From positions 1-29,735 of the forward strand of contig CAYOPW010000031.1 in NCBI GenBank assembly GCA_964405975.1: DNA of 29,735 bases, read 5' to 3'. Positions within the stretch are counted from its first letter, which is position 1, and the number at the start of each line of letters is the position of its first letter. The notes below the pieces were generated by a model that saw only the letters and a program-made list of their open reading frames with translations, did not search any database and was not told where the DNA came from. Source of the stretch: Hyphomicrobium_A sp964405975 (lineage in GTDB: Bacteria; Pseudomonadota; Alphaproteobacteria; Rhizobiales; Hyphomicrobiaceae). Of this stretch, positions 9,189-15,791 are shown one piece after another. The position numbers and the translations under genes are program-made.

Positions 9189-9719
9189 CTATTCCAGCAC
9201 TTGGTCGATCGCCTTGCGGTGCGCTCGCACAAGCTCGATGTTTTGAGAGTGCACCACAGCCGGCGACATCTCTATTGCCTCGATCAGCTCGGCGACAATG
9301 TGCTCTTTCTGCTCGCCTGGAATCGATTTGTCCCGCTTAACGTTTTCCAGCTCTCGTTTCATTACGACGGCGGGATCGGTGAACTCGCCGGTATCAGGAT
9401 TGAGCCCAGCCATCACGATGGAAATGTTGGCCGCCACCTCGTCAAGCTCAACGAAGTTGGAAAAGCCATGCTTCTTGGCGATCGCATCCAGCTCCGCCTT
9501 AAGCTTAGGACTGCCACCACCAGACTTTTGCAGCTGACCAAAAAGGCGGGCAATGTCGGGCTGTGCCGCGATAAAGTTGGTAACCTGCGCCTCGGTGAGT
9601 TTGATCTGCTCGACAGGCGCTTCATTGCGGCCCTGAGCGTTGGCACCGGCCGTTAGTACGGCAAAACTGAGCGTCAGGCACACAATAAGCGATGCGATTT
9701 GCTGAAGTGTTTGCCTCAT
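9189..9719 (-). CDS. Secreted helical protein of unknown function
   Basis: I do not recognise a named family. The 176-residue product begins with a clear Sec signal peptide: MRQTLQQIAS, a hydrophobic core, then ANAQ as probable cleavage site near residue 29. The mature part is about 145 residues, rich in Lys, Glu and Ala, probably all helical, and has no cysteine, so it is likely a small soluble periplasmic protein. A recurring-looking segment, KLKAELDAIAKKHGF, recalls short helix-turn units in other alphaproteobacterial secreted proteins, but no function follows. ATG 9719 is preceded by AAGGGG at 9 bases; the open frame reaches 9824 but lacks a signal peptide there. It is 30 bases upstream of the crotonase-like gene on the same strand. 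Confidence 0.75.
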   Translation of the reverse strand: MRQTLQQIASLIVCLTLSFAVLTAGANAQGRNEAPVEQIKLTEAQVTNFIAAQPDIARLFGQLQKSGGGSPKLKAELDAIAKKHGFSNFVELDEVAANISIVMAGLNPDTGEFTDPAVVMKRELENVKRDKSIPGEQKEHIVAELIEAIEMSPAVVHSQNIELVRAHRKAIDQVLE

Positions 9720-10156
9720 AGTCCGTGTCCCCTTACCCCAATCTGACCCTACCATGTGCGAACTGGCGCCCCATCTGGACTTCGATTTGCGACCGATTTC
9801 AGGCTTTGAGGCTGGTCGATGCACAACTACATCTGCGGGCCACAGGCATACGCGACAAGGCCCCGCACGCTGAAAGAAAATGCGCCGCGATCCTTAGTGC
9901 TGTCCGCTCGCGTTGCCTCCATCAGGGTGCCGGACCTATTAGGGTAACATGATACCATATGCGGTAACATATTACCTCATCGAGTAAGGTATTGTATTAC
10001 AGCTATTTTTCGGCTCTACCTCCGTCACGTATTGACAATCGCGGTCCGTTTTGGTTCTTCGGGTCACCCAACGGCGCGGCGATCGCCTCGCCGCACTGGT
10101 ATCGCCCAAAGCCCACTAAAGGCCGAAGATACCGCCAGACAAACGGAGCGTCTCAT
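9720..10156. other. Divergent intergenic region upstream of rplM
   Basis: This 437-base gap separates the leftward secreted-protein gene from rplM. It holds no convincing gene; the rplM frame stays open back to 9992, but those extra codons lack homology. It contains the triple repeat described separately (9943-10000) and a consensus -35 hexamer TTGACA at 10032-10037. No clear -10 follows the hexamer at 16-18 bases, so the rplM promoter is only tentatively placed here, giving a leader of roughly 90-100 nucleotides. Confidence 0.5.
9943..10000. promoter_or_regulatory. Array of three operator-like repeats (GGTAACAT-NN-TACC)
   Basis: Two 14-base units that differ at only two positions occur at 9943-9956 and 9963-9976. 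A degenerate third unit starts at 9988 and matches the second at about ten of fourteen bases. The second unit is a perfect inverted repeat (GGTAA, CATA, TTACC). The first two are 20 bp apart, close to two helical turns, so a dimeric regulator could bind them on one face of the DNA. The array lies between divergent genes; which gene it controls is not visible, nor do I recognise the regulator. Confidence 0.5.
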
Positions 10157-10618
10157 ATGACGACCTACGTCGCTAAGCCCGGCGAGGTGGATAAAAAGTG
10201 GATCTTGATCGATGCCGACGGTTTGGTCGTCGGCCGGTTGGCCGCTCTCATCGCCACCCGCCTGAAAGGCAAGCACAAAGCTATCTACACACCCCACGTC
10301 GATTGTGGAGACAACATTGTTGTCATCAACGCCGACAAGGTCGTGTTCACCGGCAACAAGCGCGCCGACAAAGTCTACTACCGGCACACGGGCTACCCGG
10401 GCGGGATCAAGGAACGCACACCGCGCCAGATCTTTGAAGGCAAGTTCCCTGAGCGCGTGCTGGAGAAAGCTGTCGAACGCATGCTCCGGCGCGGACCGTT
10501 GCAGCGCAAGCTGATGCGTAATCTAAAGGTTTACAAGGGACCCGAGCATCCCCATGCCGCCCAGACGCCTGAGACGCTCGACGTGGCAAAGTTAAACCGC
10601 AAGAACGCGAGGGTGTAA
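10157..10618 (+). CDS. rplM: 50S ribosomal protein L13
   Basis: The 153-residue protein is a typical L13, with ILIDADGLVVGRLAALIA, then GDNIVVINADKVVFTG, the signature YRHTGYPGGIKE and FPERVLEKAVERMLRRGPL. L13 is an early-assembling component of the large subunit. The ATG at 10157 has GGAG 8 bases upstream; the frame extends upstream to 9992 but that part is not conserved. It is followed by rpsI after four bases, the near-universal L13-S9 operon. Confidence 0.98.
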   Translation: MTTYVAKPGEVDKKWILIDADGLVVGRLAALIATRLKGKHKAIYTPHVDCGDNIVVINADKVVFTGNKRADKVYYRHTGYPGGIKERTPRQIFEGKFPERVLEKAVERMLRRGPLQRKLMRNLKVYKGPEHPHAAQTPETLDVAKLNRKNARV

Positions 10619-10622
10619 CGAG

Positions 10623-11117
10623 ATGGCGGAAGTAACCAAGACACTAGACGACCTCGCCCAGCTCAAGGACGCGCCTCCAGCTGGCGACGCTGCGGCGGCT
10701 GCACCGGTGCATGAGCAGAAGCTCGATGCCCACGGTCGCGCTTATGCCACCGGCAAGCGCAAGAACGCTGTCGCACGCGTTTGGCTGAAGCCTGGCAAGG
10801 GCACCATTAAGGTCAATGACAAGGACTACACGCAGTACTTTGCGCGGCCTGTTTTGCAGATGCTTCTGCAGCAGCCGCTGACGGCTGCCAACCGCAATAC
10901 CCAGTACGACATCATGGCGACCGTGATGGGCGGCGGCCTGTCGGGCCAAGCCGGCGCGGTGCGTCACGGCATTTCCAAGGCCTTGACGCATTATGAGCCC
11001 GAATTGCGTCCGGTTCTTAAGAAGGGTGGCTTCCTAACGCGCGACTCCCGCGTCGTTGAGCGCAAGAAGTATGGCCGTATGAAAGCGCGCCGCAGCTTCC
11101 AGTTCTCCAAGCGCTGA
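10623..11117 (+). CDS. rpsI: 30S ribosomal protein S9
   Basis: The 164-residue product has the S9 signature ATGKRKNAVARVW, a central GGGLSGQAGAVRHGISKAL and the C-terminal KKYGRMKARRSFQFSKR. The C-terminal SKR tail reaches the ribosomal P site. An Ala-rich N-terminal extension of about 40 residues precedes the core, as in many alphaproteobacteria. GAGGG lies 9 bases before the ATG, inside the end of rplM. In many Hyphomicrobiales argC comes next; here about 2.5 kb of other genes intervene. Confidence 0.98.
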   Translation: MAEVTKTLDDLAQLKDAPPAGDAAAAAPVHEQKLDAHGRAYATGKRKNAVARVWLKPGKGTIKVNDKDYTQYFARPVLQMLLQQPLTAANRNTQYDIMATVMGGGLSGQAGAVRHGISKALTHYEPELRPVLKKGGFLTRDSRVVERKKYGRMKARRSFQFSKR

Positions 11118-11169
11118 TTCTCTACTGTCACTCATTGCCCGAGCGCAAATAGCAACGGTGTTTCCAGAG

Positions 11170-11493
11170 TCAGAGGGCGAAATCTTGGAGCTTAGCGCCT
11201 CTTTTTTTCATCTTAGCGACGAGCCAGGCGGGCCTGCGGCCACGACCAGTCCAGGTTTGTGAAGGATCGTCCGGGTTGGCATACTTTGCTGCCACCGATC
11301 TGCGTTTGCTGCGCCCGTCGAAAAGTTCGCTTGTCGTGAAGCCGTGCTTCTCCGCCAGCGCTTTCAATTCTTGCTTGACCTTGGCTCGATCTCGCTGCCG
11401 CGCGCGTGCAATCGCTTTCTGAAGTTTCACTTCTAGAGCGAGAAGCTCCTGAATAGTCATTCTATTTACGTTAATGCGTGCCATCGAAGACAT
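11170..11493 (-). CDS. H-NS/HvrA-family nucleoid-associated protein
   Basis: The 107-residue product has a basic coiled-coil N-terminal half (MTIQELLALEVKLQKAIARA) for oligomerisation. Its C-terminus is the H-NS DNA-binding motif, with TWTGRGRRPAWL as the AT-hook-like loop preceded by KYANPDDPSQ. HvrA and H-NS proteins bind curved AT-rich DNA and commonly silence acquired genes. The ATG at 11493 has AGAAGG 7 bases upstream; a second ATG three codons on (11484) is possible. The gene is convergent with rpsI and divergent from a lower-GC secreted-protein gene that starts 223 bases away, so it could regulate that neighbour. No target is proven. Confidence 0.9.
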   Translation of the reverse strand: MSSMARINVNRMTIQELLALEVKLQKAIARARQRDRAKVKQELKALAEKHGFTTSELFDGRSKRRSVAAKYANPDDPSQTWTGRGRRPAWLVAKMKKRGAKLQDFAL

Positions 11494-11657
11494 CCTTGTG
11501 CCTTCTACAAAAATATAAAGACGCTTGATGCGGATCAGCATAGAAGCGCAATCGGAGCATGGCCCCTCGTTCTTCGGAAAAGCAACAATAAAGTTGGTAA
11601 ATCGAGCGCCAACAGAGTTCTGATCGGAAATGAACGGAGTGACAACAACCAAATCGG

Positions 11658-11674
11658 TTGAGATATTAGCTCAA
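11658..11674. promoter_or_regulatory. Small inverted repeat TTGAG-N7-CTCAA
   Basis: A perfect 5-bp inverted repeat with an AT-rich 7-base centre lies 43 bases before the GTG of the secreted-protein gene, between it and the H-NS-like gene. The position suits an operator, but the match is short and could be chance. Confidence 0.3.
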
Positions 11675-11716
11675 GAGGCTACTAAGCCGGTAAAGTCGTG
11701 ATCCGATGAGGTTATT

Positions 11717-12487
11717 GTGTACACTAGAGCTCTGACCATATTGGCTGTTGCTGCAGTTGGTCTCGCCATTGCTCCTGTTGCTGCTGCAGCGGAGGAGTGG
11801 GATGAGGGCATAGCCCGAACTGCCCGAAACTATGGACCAATCCCACTAATGACATTGGGTGCTGAGTACCCGAACTTTGCCATCGGTCCCCATGCTAAGC
11901 AGGGTGATTTGGTGCTGCGCGTTTGCAGAGACCCCAAAGCCGGCACCGACGTCACGGTAGTCAGTGCCGAACCGCAGCAACCCACAGCCCCGCAATTAGA
12001 GCTGAAACAGTTCCATTACGGCTGCGGCGATATCGAAGGAGCTCGATTTTTTGTTAAATTGATAACAACAAAGTTTGCCGGTTTGGCCGGTATAATTGAG
12101 CCCGAAAGTAAATCAGGTTGGGCAAATGTAAGACTTAGGGAAGGCTACGTCGGGGACCAGGTAGTTGTAAACGTTCGCACCCCGCAGAGATACATTCTTG
12201 AGATTCCCGAATTAGAGGGTGATGACGCTTACAAGATTCAGTTTGAAGTCTATAACACCAAGTGGCCCTTAGGTCGAAAAGTTTGGCTACACTCGAATGG
12301 ACCGAACCAGGATACGGTGAATGAAGCTACGAAGATTGTTGTGCTTCAAACAAAATTCGAAGATGAAAGGTATGCAGACGTCCCCGAAAAAACAATCAAA
12401 TACGCACGGTGTGATTCATCGGTAGTCACCTGTAAAGAAACAGAAGGTCCAGATAAGTGGTTGGAAGACGGACAGTCCAGCGATTAG
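11717..12487 (+). CDS. Secreted protein of unknown function with lower GC
   Basis: I do not recognise a family. The 256-residue product starts with a signal peptide (MYTRALTILA, a hydrophobic stretch, then APVAAAAEEW) likely cleaved near residue 25. The mature part appears to be mostly beta-strand and is acidic. It has four cysteines, two of them close together in ARCDSSVVTCKE, which may form periplasmic disulfides. The start is GTG at 11717 with GAGG 5 bases upstream. Two 60-base stretches counted by eye (12241-12300 and 12361-12420) have 45 and 43 percent GC, against about 62 percent in a stretch of the neighbouring terC gene, which suggests acquired DNA. It ends in a strong terminator and lies opposite an H-NS-like gene. 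Confidence 0.75.
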   Translation: MYTRALTILAVAAVGLAIAPVAAAAEEWDEGIARTARNYGPIPLMTLGAEYPNFAIGPHAKQGDLVLRVCRDPKAGTDVTVVSAEPQQPTAPQLELKQFHYGCGDIEGARFFVKLITTKFAGLAGIIEPESKSGWANVRLREGYVGDQVVVNVRTPQRYILEIPELEGDDAYKIQFEVYNTKWPLGRKVWLHSNGPNQDTVNEATKIVVLQTKFEDERYADVPEKTIKYARCDSSVVTCKETEGPDKWLEDGQSSD

Positions 12488-12804
12488 GTGCTGCAAGATG
12501 CCGCCCAGCCAGAGAATTCACAAATCATTCACATCGAATTATCGGCCTCGCAACCTAACGTTCTGCATGTCGTTTTCGAGTTCCAGTTTAGCCAAGCGCC
12601 AATCCGCTACCGTGTCACACTGACGAATTTCGACAGCCCGCTGCAAGGCGGGCTGTTCTTTTTCAACCCTTGAAGCCTTGCCGCCGCCACTCCGCAATGC
12701 AACAAACCGATCGCGGCGGACTCTGTAGGAGCCAATGCTAAGCGGGAACGTGCTCCCGCTTTCGTAACGCCAATTGGTGTGAAGGGCATAGAGGGCTTTG
12801 AGTC
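12488..12804 (+). other. Spacer between the secreted-protein gene and terC
   Basis: These 317 bases hold the terminator at 12633-12663 and a second GC-rich hairpin, AGCGGGA/TCCCGCT at 12741-12760, which has only two T's after it. A 61-codon open frame starting directly at 12488 runs into the terminator and is not supported. The hairpin may belong to the terC leader. I looked for a manganese (yybP-ykoY) riboswitch, which often precedes terC-like genes, and did not see its conserved cores. Confidence 0.55.
12633..12663 (+). terminator. Strong intrinsic terminator
   Basis: ACAGCCCGC (12633-12641) pairs perfectly with GCGGGCTGT (12648-12656) around a 6-base loop and is followed by TCTTTTT on the plus strand. 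This is a textbook rho-independent terminator. It would end transcription from the secreted-protein gene, about 150 bases after its stop, and separates it from terC. Confidence 0.92.
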
Positions 12805-13533
12805 ATGGAATGGCTGACGCAGGATGTGTTCGCAATGCTGGCCGCCGCCAAGGCCGAGCTTGAGAACCTTGTGTCAGCCGAGTGGTGGCAACAGAACTTC
12901 ATCCCCCTTCTCAACATCATCATGATCGACCTGGTGTTGGCAGGCGACAACGCCATCGTCGTTGGCCTTGCCGCATCTCGCGTCGCACCGGAAATGCGCG
13001 CGAAGGTCATCTTCTGGGGCATCGCAGCCGCGGTCTTGCTGCGCCTATTCTTCGCCGCCATAACCGTCCAGCTCCTCGCCATCATAGGCCTCACACTGGC
13101 AGGCGGACTATTGCTTCTGTTTGTTTGCTGGAAGATGTACCGGCAGATAACGACCGGCAACAATCACACGCAGGCAGCCGCGGCACCAGACAAGCAACTG
13201 GGCTTCTGGTCCGCCGTGGGACTCATTACGCTGGCCGACGTCTCCATGTCACTCGACAACGTTCTGGCAGTCGCCGGCGCAGCGAAAGGCTCTATGCTCA
13301 TCCTCGTCATCGGCCTCGCCGTGGCGATCATTCTCATGGCGGTAGCATCCCACATGATCGCCGGGCTTCTGGTTAAGCACCCCTGGATCACATGGATCGG
13401 CTTGTTCATCATTCTCTGGGTGGCGCTCGATATGATCTATGATGGCTCGCACGAAGTCGCCTGCCAGGCCTTCGACTTTGGCTGTTCGGAGAGCCTCTGG
13501 CAGGCCATTGTCCACCGGCTGCGGCTGACATAA
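12805..13533 (+). CDS. TerC/Alx-family integral membrane protein
   Basis: The 242-residue protein has about seven hydrophobic segments. It carries the two family motifs with paired acidic residues: IDLVLAGDNAIVVGLA (Asp42, Asp48) and LADVSMSLDNVLAVAG (Asp145, Asp151). TerC/Alx/YkoY proteins sit in the inner membrane and in several bacteria export manganese or load it onto exoenzymes; the repeated Asp-Asn motifs are the probable metal sites. Tellurium resistance, the origin of the name, should not be assumed. GAGGG lies 9 bases before the ATG at 12805. The gene stands alone between a terminator and argC. Confidence 0.9.
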   Translation: MEWLTQDVFAMLAAAKAELENLVSAEWWQQNFIPLLNIIMIDLVLAGDNAIVVGLAASRVAPEMRAKVIFWGIAAAVLLRLFFAAITVQLLAIIGLTLAGGLLLLFVCWKMYRQITTGNNHTQAAAAPDKQLGFWSAVGLITLADVSMSLDNVLAVAGAAKGSMLILVIGLAVAIILMAVASHMIAGLLVKHPWITWIGLFIILWVALDMIYDGSHEVACQAFDFGCSESLWQAIVHRLRLT

Positions 13534-13651
13534 GTATTCGCGCACCCAGCCACGCATTGACAGCACCGTTCCCGCCGACCTAAGCCAGCGCAATAGTGTC
13601 TTCAGCGCGCTGCATTGTGGCGAGCCGAACGTGAGAGCCAGGACATTGGCC

Positions 13652-14632
13652 ATGCACAAGATCTTCATCGATGGCGAGGCCGGAACCACGGGCTTGCAGA
13701 TCCGGGAGCGGTTGGCGCAGCTGCCGGGTGTCGTCGTCAAAAGTATCGCCCCGGCCAAGCGTAAGAACCCCGCAGCCCGTAAGGCGCTCATGGCGGATGT
13801 GGATCTCGTCGTGCTCTGCCTGCCCGACGATGCCGCTCGCGAAGCGGTGGCGTTGGCCGGCGAACTTGGCGATGCCGCCCCGCGTATACTCGATGCCTCA
13901 ACCGCGCATCGGGTCGCTGCCGATTGGGTTTATGGATTTGCCGAGCTAACAAAATCGCAAGCCAGCGCGGTGCGGGCCGCCAAGTGTGTCGCCAATCCCG
14001 GCTGCTATCCCACCGGGGCGATCGCGCTCATTCGCCCGCTTGTTGACGCAGGCCTGATGCCGCCCGACTACCCGCTTACGATCAACGCCGTCAGCGGCTA
14101 CACAGGCGGTGGGCGCAAGATGATCAAAGATTATGAAGGCGGCACGGCGCCCTCGTTCGAACTTTATGCGCTTGGGCTGAAGCACAAGCATATCCCCGAG
14201 TTCATGCATTACACCGGTCTCACCCGGCGGCCGATATTCGTGCCTTCGGTCGGAAACTTTGCCCAGGGCATGATCGTCTCAGTGCCGCTCCATCTAAGTA
14301 CACTTCCAGGCAATCCAAGCGTGAGCGATCTGGAAGCCGCCCTTGATGCGCACTATCGCGGTGAAACTTCCGTTCGCGTGATCGCCCGGCCGCTGTCTTC
14401 CATGACGAAACTTGAGGCCGAGGGATTGAACGACACTGATGTGATGGAGTTATACGTTTTCGGAGACGATGAACTCGATCATGCCGTTCTCGTCGCCCGG
14501 CTCGATAATCTCGGCAAGGGTGCTGCCGGCGCGGCTGTACAGAATATCAAGCTGATGCTTGGGCTGGATGAAGTGAAAGCTGTCGGAGACGACGCTGCTC
14601 AAGCGCGCGTTGCTGATCGCGTCGTACGGTGA
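13652..14632 (+). CDS. argC: N-acetyl-gamma-glutamyl-phosphate reductase (short type)
   Basis: The 326-residue enzyme is the shorter ArgC form, with a dinucleotide-binding start (KIFIDGEAGTTGLQIRERL), DASTAHR, the catalytic Cys118 in VANPGCYPTGA and the substrate-binding NAVSGYTGGGRKMI. It reduces N-acetylglutamyl phosphate to the semialdehyde with NADPH, the third step of arginine synthesis. The ATG at 13652 is preferred because AGGA lies 8 bases upstream and the product then begins like its relatives; a GTG at 13631 would add seven residues. A TTGACA at 13557-13562 could be the -35 box of its promoter. Its 3' end overlaps that of the opposite gene ctaA by 34 bases. Confidence 0.95.
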   Translation: MHKIFIDGEAGTTGLQIRERLAQLPGVVVKSIAPAKRKNPAARKALMADVDLVVLCLPDDAAREAVALAGELGDAAPRILDASTAHRVAADWVYGFAELTKSQASAVRAAKCVANPGCYPTGAIALIRPLVDAGLMPPDYPLTINAVSGYTGGGRKMIKDYEGGTAPSFELYALGLKHKHIPEFMHYTGLTRRPIFVPSVGNFAQGMIVSVPLHLSTLPGNPSVSDLEAALDAHYRGETSVRVIARPLSSMTKLEAEGLNDTDVMELYVFGDDELDHAVLVARLDNLGKGAAGAAVQNIKLMLGLDEVKAVGDDAAQARVADRVVR

Positions 14633-15669
14633 AGGTGCAGCACGCAAGCCGCAACGACGAGCGCCGCGCCGCCTTGATGAACAAGGCCGAGCCACAGCGG
14701 AACGTGGGCCAGCAGCAGCCAAATCCCAAATGACATTTGTGCGAGAACGGCAAAGGTTAGCAGCCCAGCCGATCTGACAACGCGTTCATCGTCGGCTGTG
14801 CGCACCAATGCGACGAGATGCCATAGCGCCAGAACAAGAATGGCGTATGCCATAGCGCGATGGTCGAACTGCACCGTTGCAACGTTCTCGAAGAAATTGA
14901 GATACCAAGGCGACATCGCACCGAGCCCTGATGGGATCAGCTTGCCGTCCATGAGCGGCCAGGTGTTGTAGGTGAGCCCCGCCTTTAGGCCGGCAACCAA
15001 CGCTCCAAGCCCCGACTGTATGAACACCAACACGACGAGGACCACAGCAAGACGCTGCTGCATATGCGAGACCGTTTGCAAGCGCGGCGATTGGGGCTTG
15101 GGCGCCAGGTCGAGTGCAAGCCAAATCAACAGAGCCAAAATAGCGAAGGCCAATAGGAGATGAAGCGCTAATCGGTACTGACTTACATCAATACGGTCCA
15201 CCAACCCCGATTTCACCATGTACCAGCCGATGAATCCTTGAAGACCGCCGAGTACGAACACGCCCAGGCATTTGGCCGCGAAACCCGGCCGCAGCTTGCC
15301 GGCGATCCAAAACCCAACAAACGGAACCCCAAACGCCACCCCAATGAAGCGGCCGAGAAAACGGTGCGTCCACTCCCACCAATAAATGAACTTGAACTCG
15401 GCAAGTGACATGCCAGAGTTGACGACGGCGTACTCGGGAATGGTTTTGTATTTTTCGAACGCCACCTGCCAGCCTGCATCGCTTAGTGGGGGAATCGCGC
15501 CGAGTATGGGCAGCCACTCCGTTATCGACAGGCCAGAGTCGGTAAGCCGCGTTGCACCGCCAACGACGATCATCGCAAACACAAGTCCGGCGACGATCAA
15601 CAGCCACGTGCGTACGGCCGCGTCCGCCGATTGCGATACTGACTGCTCTTGCGTCATAGACACCGCCAT
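14599..15669 (-). CDS. ctaA: Heme A synthase (COX15/CtaA, type 2)
   Basis: The 356-residue protein has about eight membrane segments and the conserved haem-ligand histidines in EWTHRFLGR, LALHLLLA, FDHRAMAY and GLVHQGGA. The opening VVGGATRLTDSGLSITEW is the family signature. It oxidises the C8 methyl group of haem O to a formyl group, giving haem A for aa3-type cytochrome oxidase in the inner membrane. I chose the ATG at 15669 (GGGG about 9 bases upstream); ATG 15657 is an alternative. No ctaB or oxidase subunits are in the window. The 3' end overlaps argC by 34 bases, so the two convergent transcripts are antisense to each other there. Confidence 0.95.
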   Translation of the reverse strand: MAVSMTQEQSVSQSADAAVRTWLLIVAGLVFAMIVVGGATRLTDSGLSITEWLPILGAIPPLSDAGWQVAFEKYKTIPEYAVVNSGMSLAEFKFIYWWEWTHRFLGRFIGVAFGVPFVGFWIAGKLRPGFAAKCLGVFVLGGLQGFIGWYMVKSGLVDRIDVSQYRLALHLLLAFAILALLIWLALDLAPKPQSPRLQTVSHMQQRLAVVLVVLVFIQSGLGALVAGLKAGLTYNTWPLMDGKLIPSGLGAMSPWYLNFFENVATVQFDHRAMAYAILVLALWHLVALVRTADDERVVRSAGLLTFAVLAQMSFGIWLLLAHVPLWLGLVHQGGAALVVAACVLHLHRTTRSATRA

Positions 15670-15791
15670 CACTTAATGCCCCAGATTTGCATTGGGCGCG
15701 TGATAGTCAGCAACGACTTTTTGATCAATGCGCCCAAGGGGCGCGGGGTGAAATCGTGCCGGCCGCCACGGTATGCAGACGCACACTCCGC

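Noticed and set aside
12488..12673. 61-codon frame beginning right after the secreted-protein gene
   Set aside because: It has no proper ribosome-binding site and its last 14 codons are formed by the terminator hairpin and its T-tract.
12674..12804. Possible manganese riboswitch (yybP-ykoY) before the TerC-family gene
   Set aside because: TerC genes often have one, but the conserved cores are not visible; only a simple GC hairpin is there.
15692..15737. Inverted repeat TTGGGCGC/GCGCCCAA between the Wzz/Wzc-like gene and ctaA
   Set aside because: The 30-base loop and missing T-run make it a poor terminator; not enough to call a feature.
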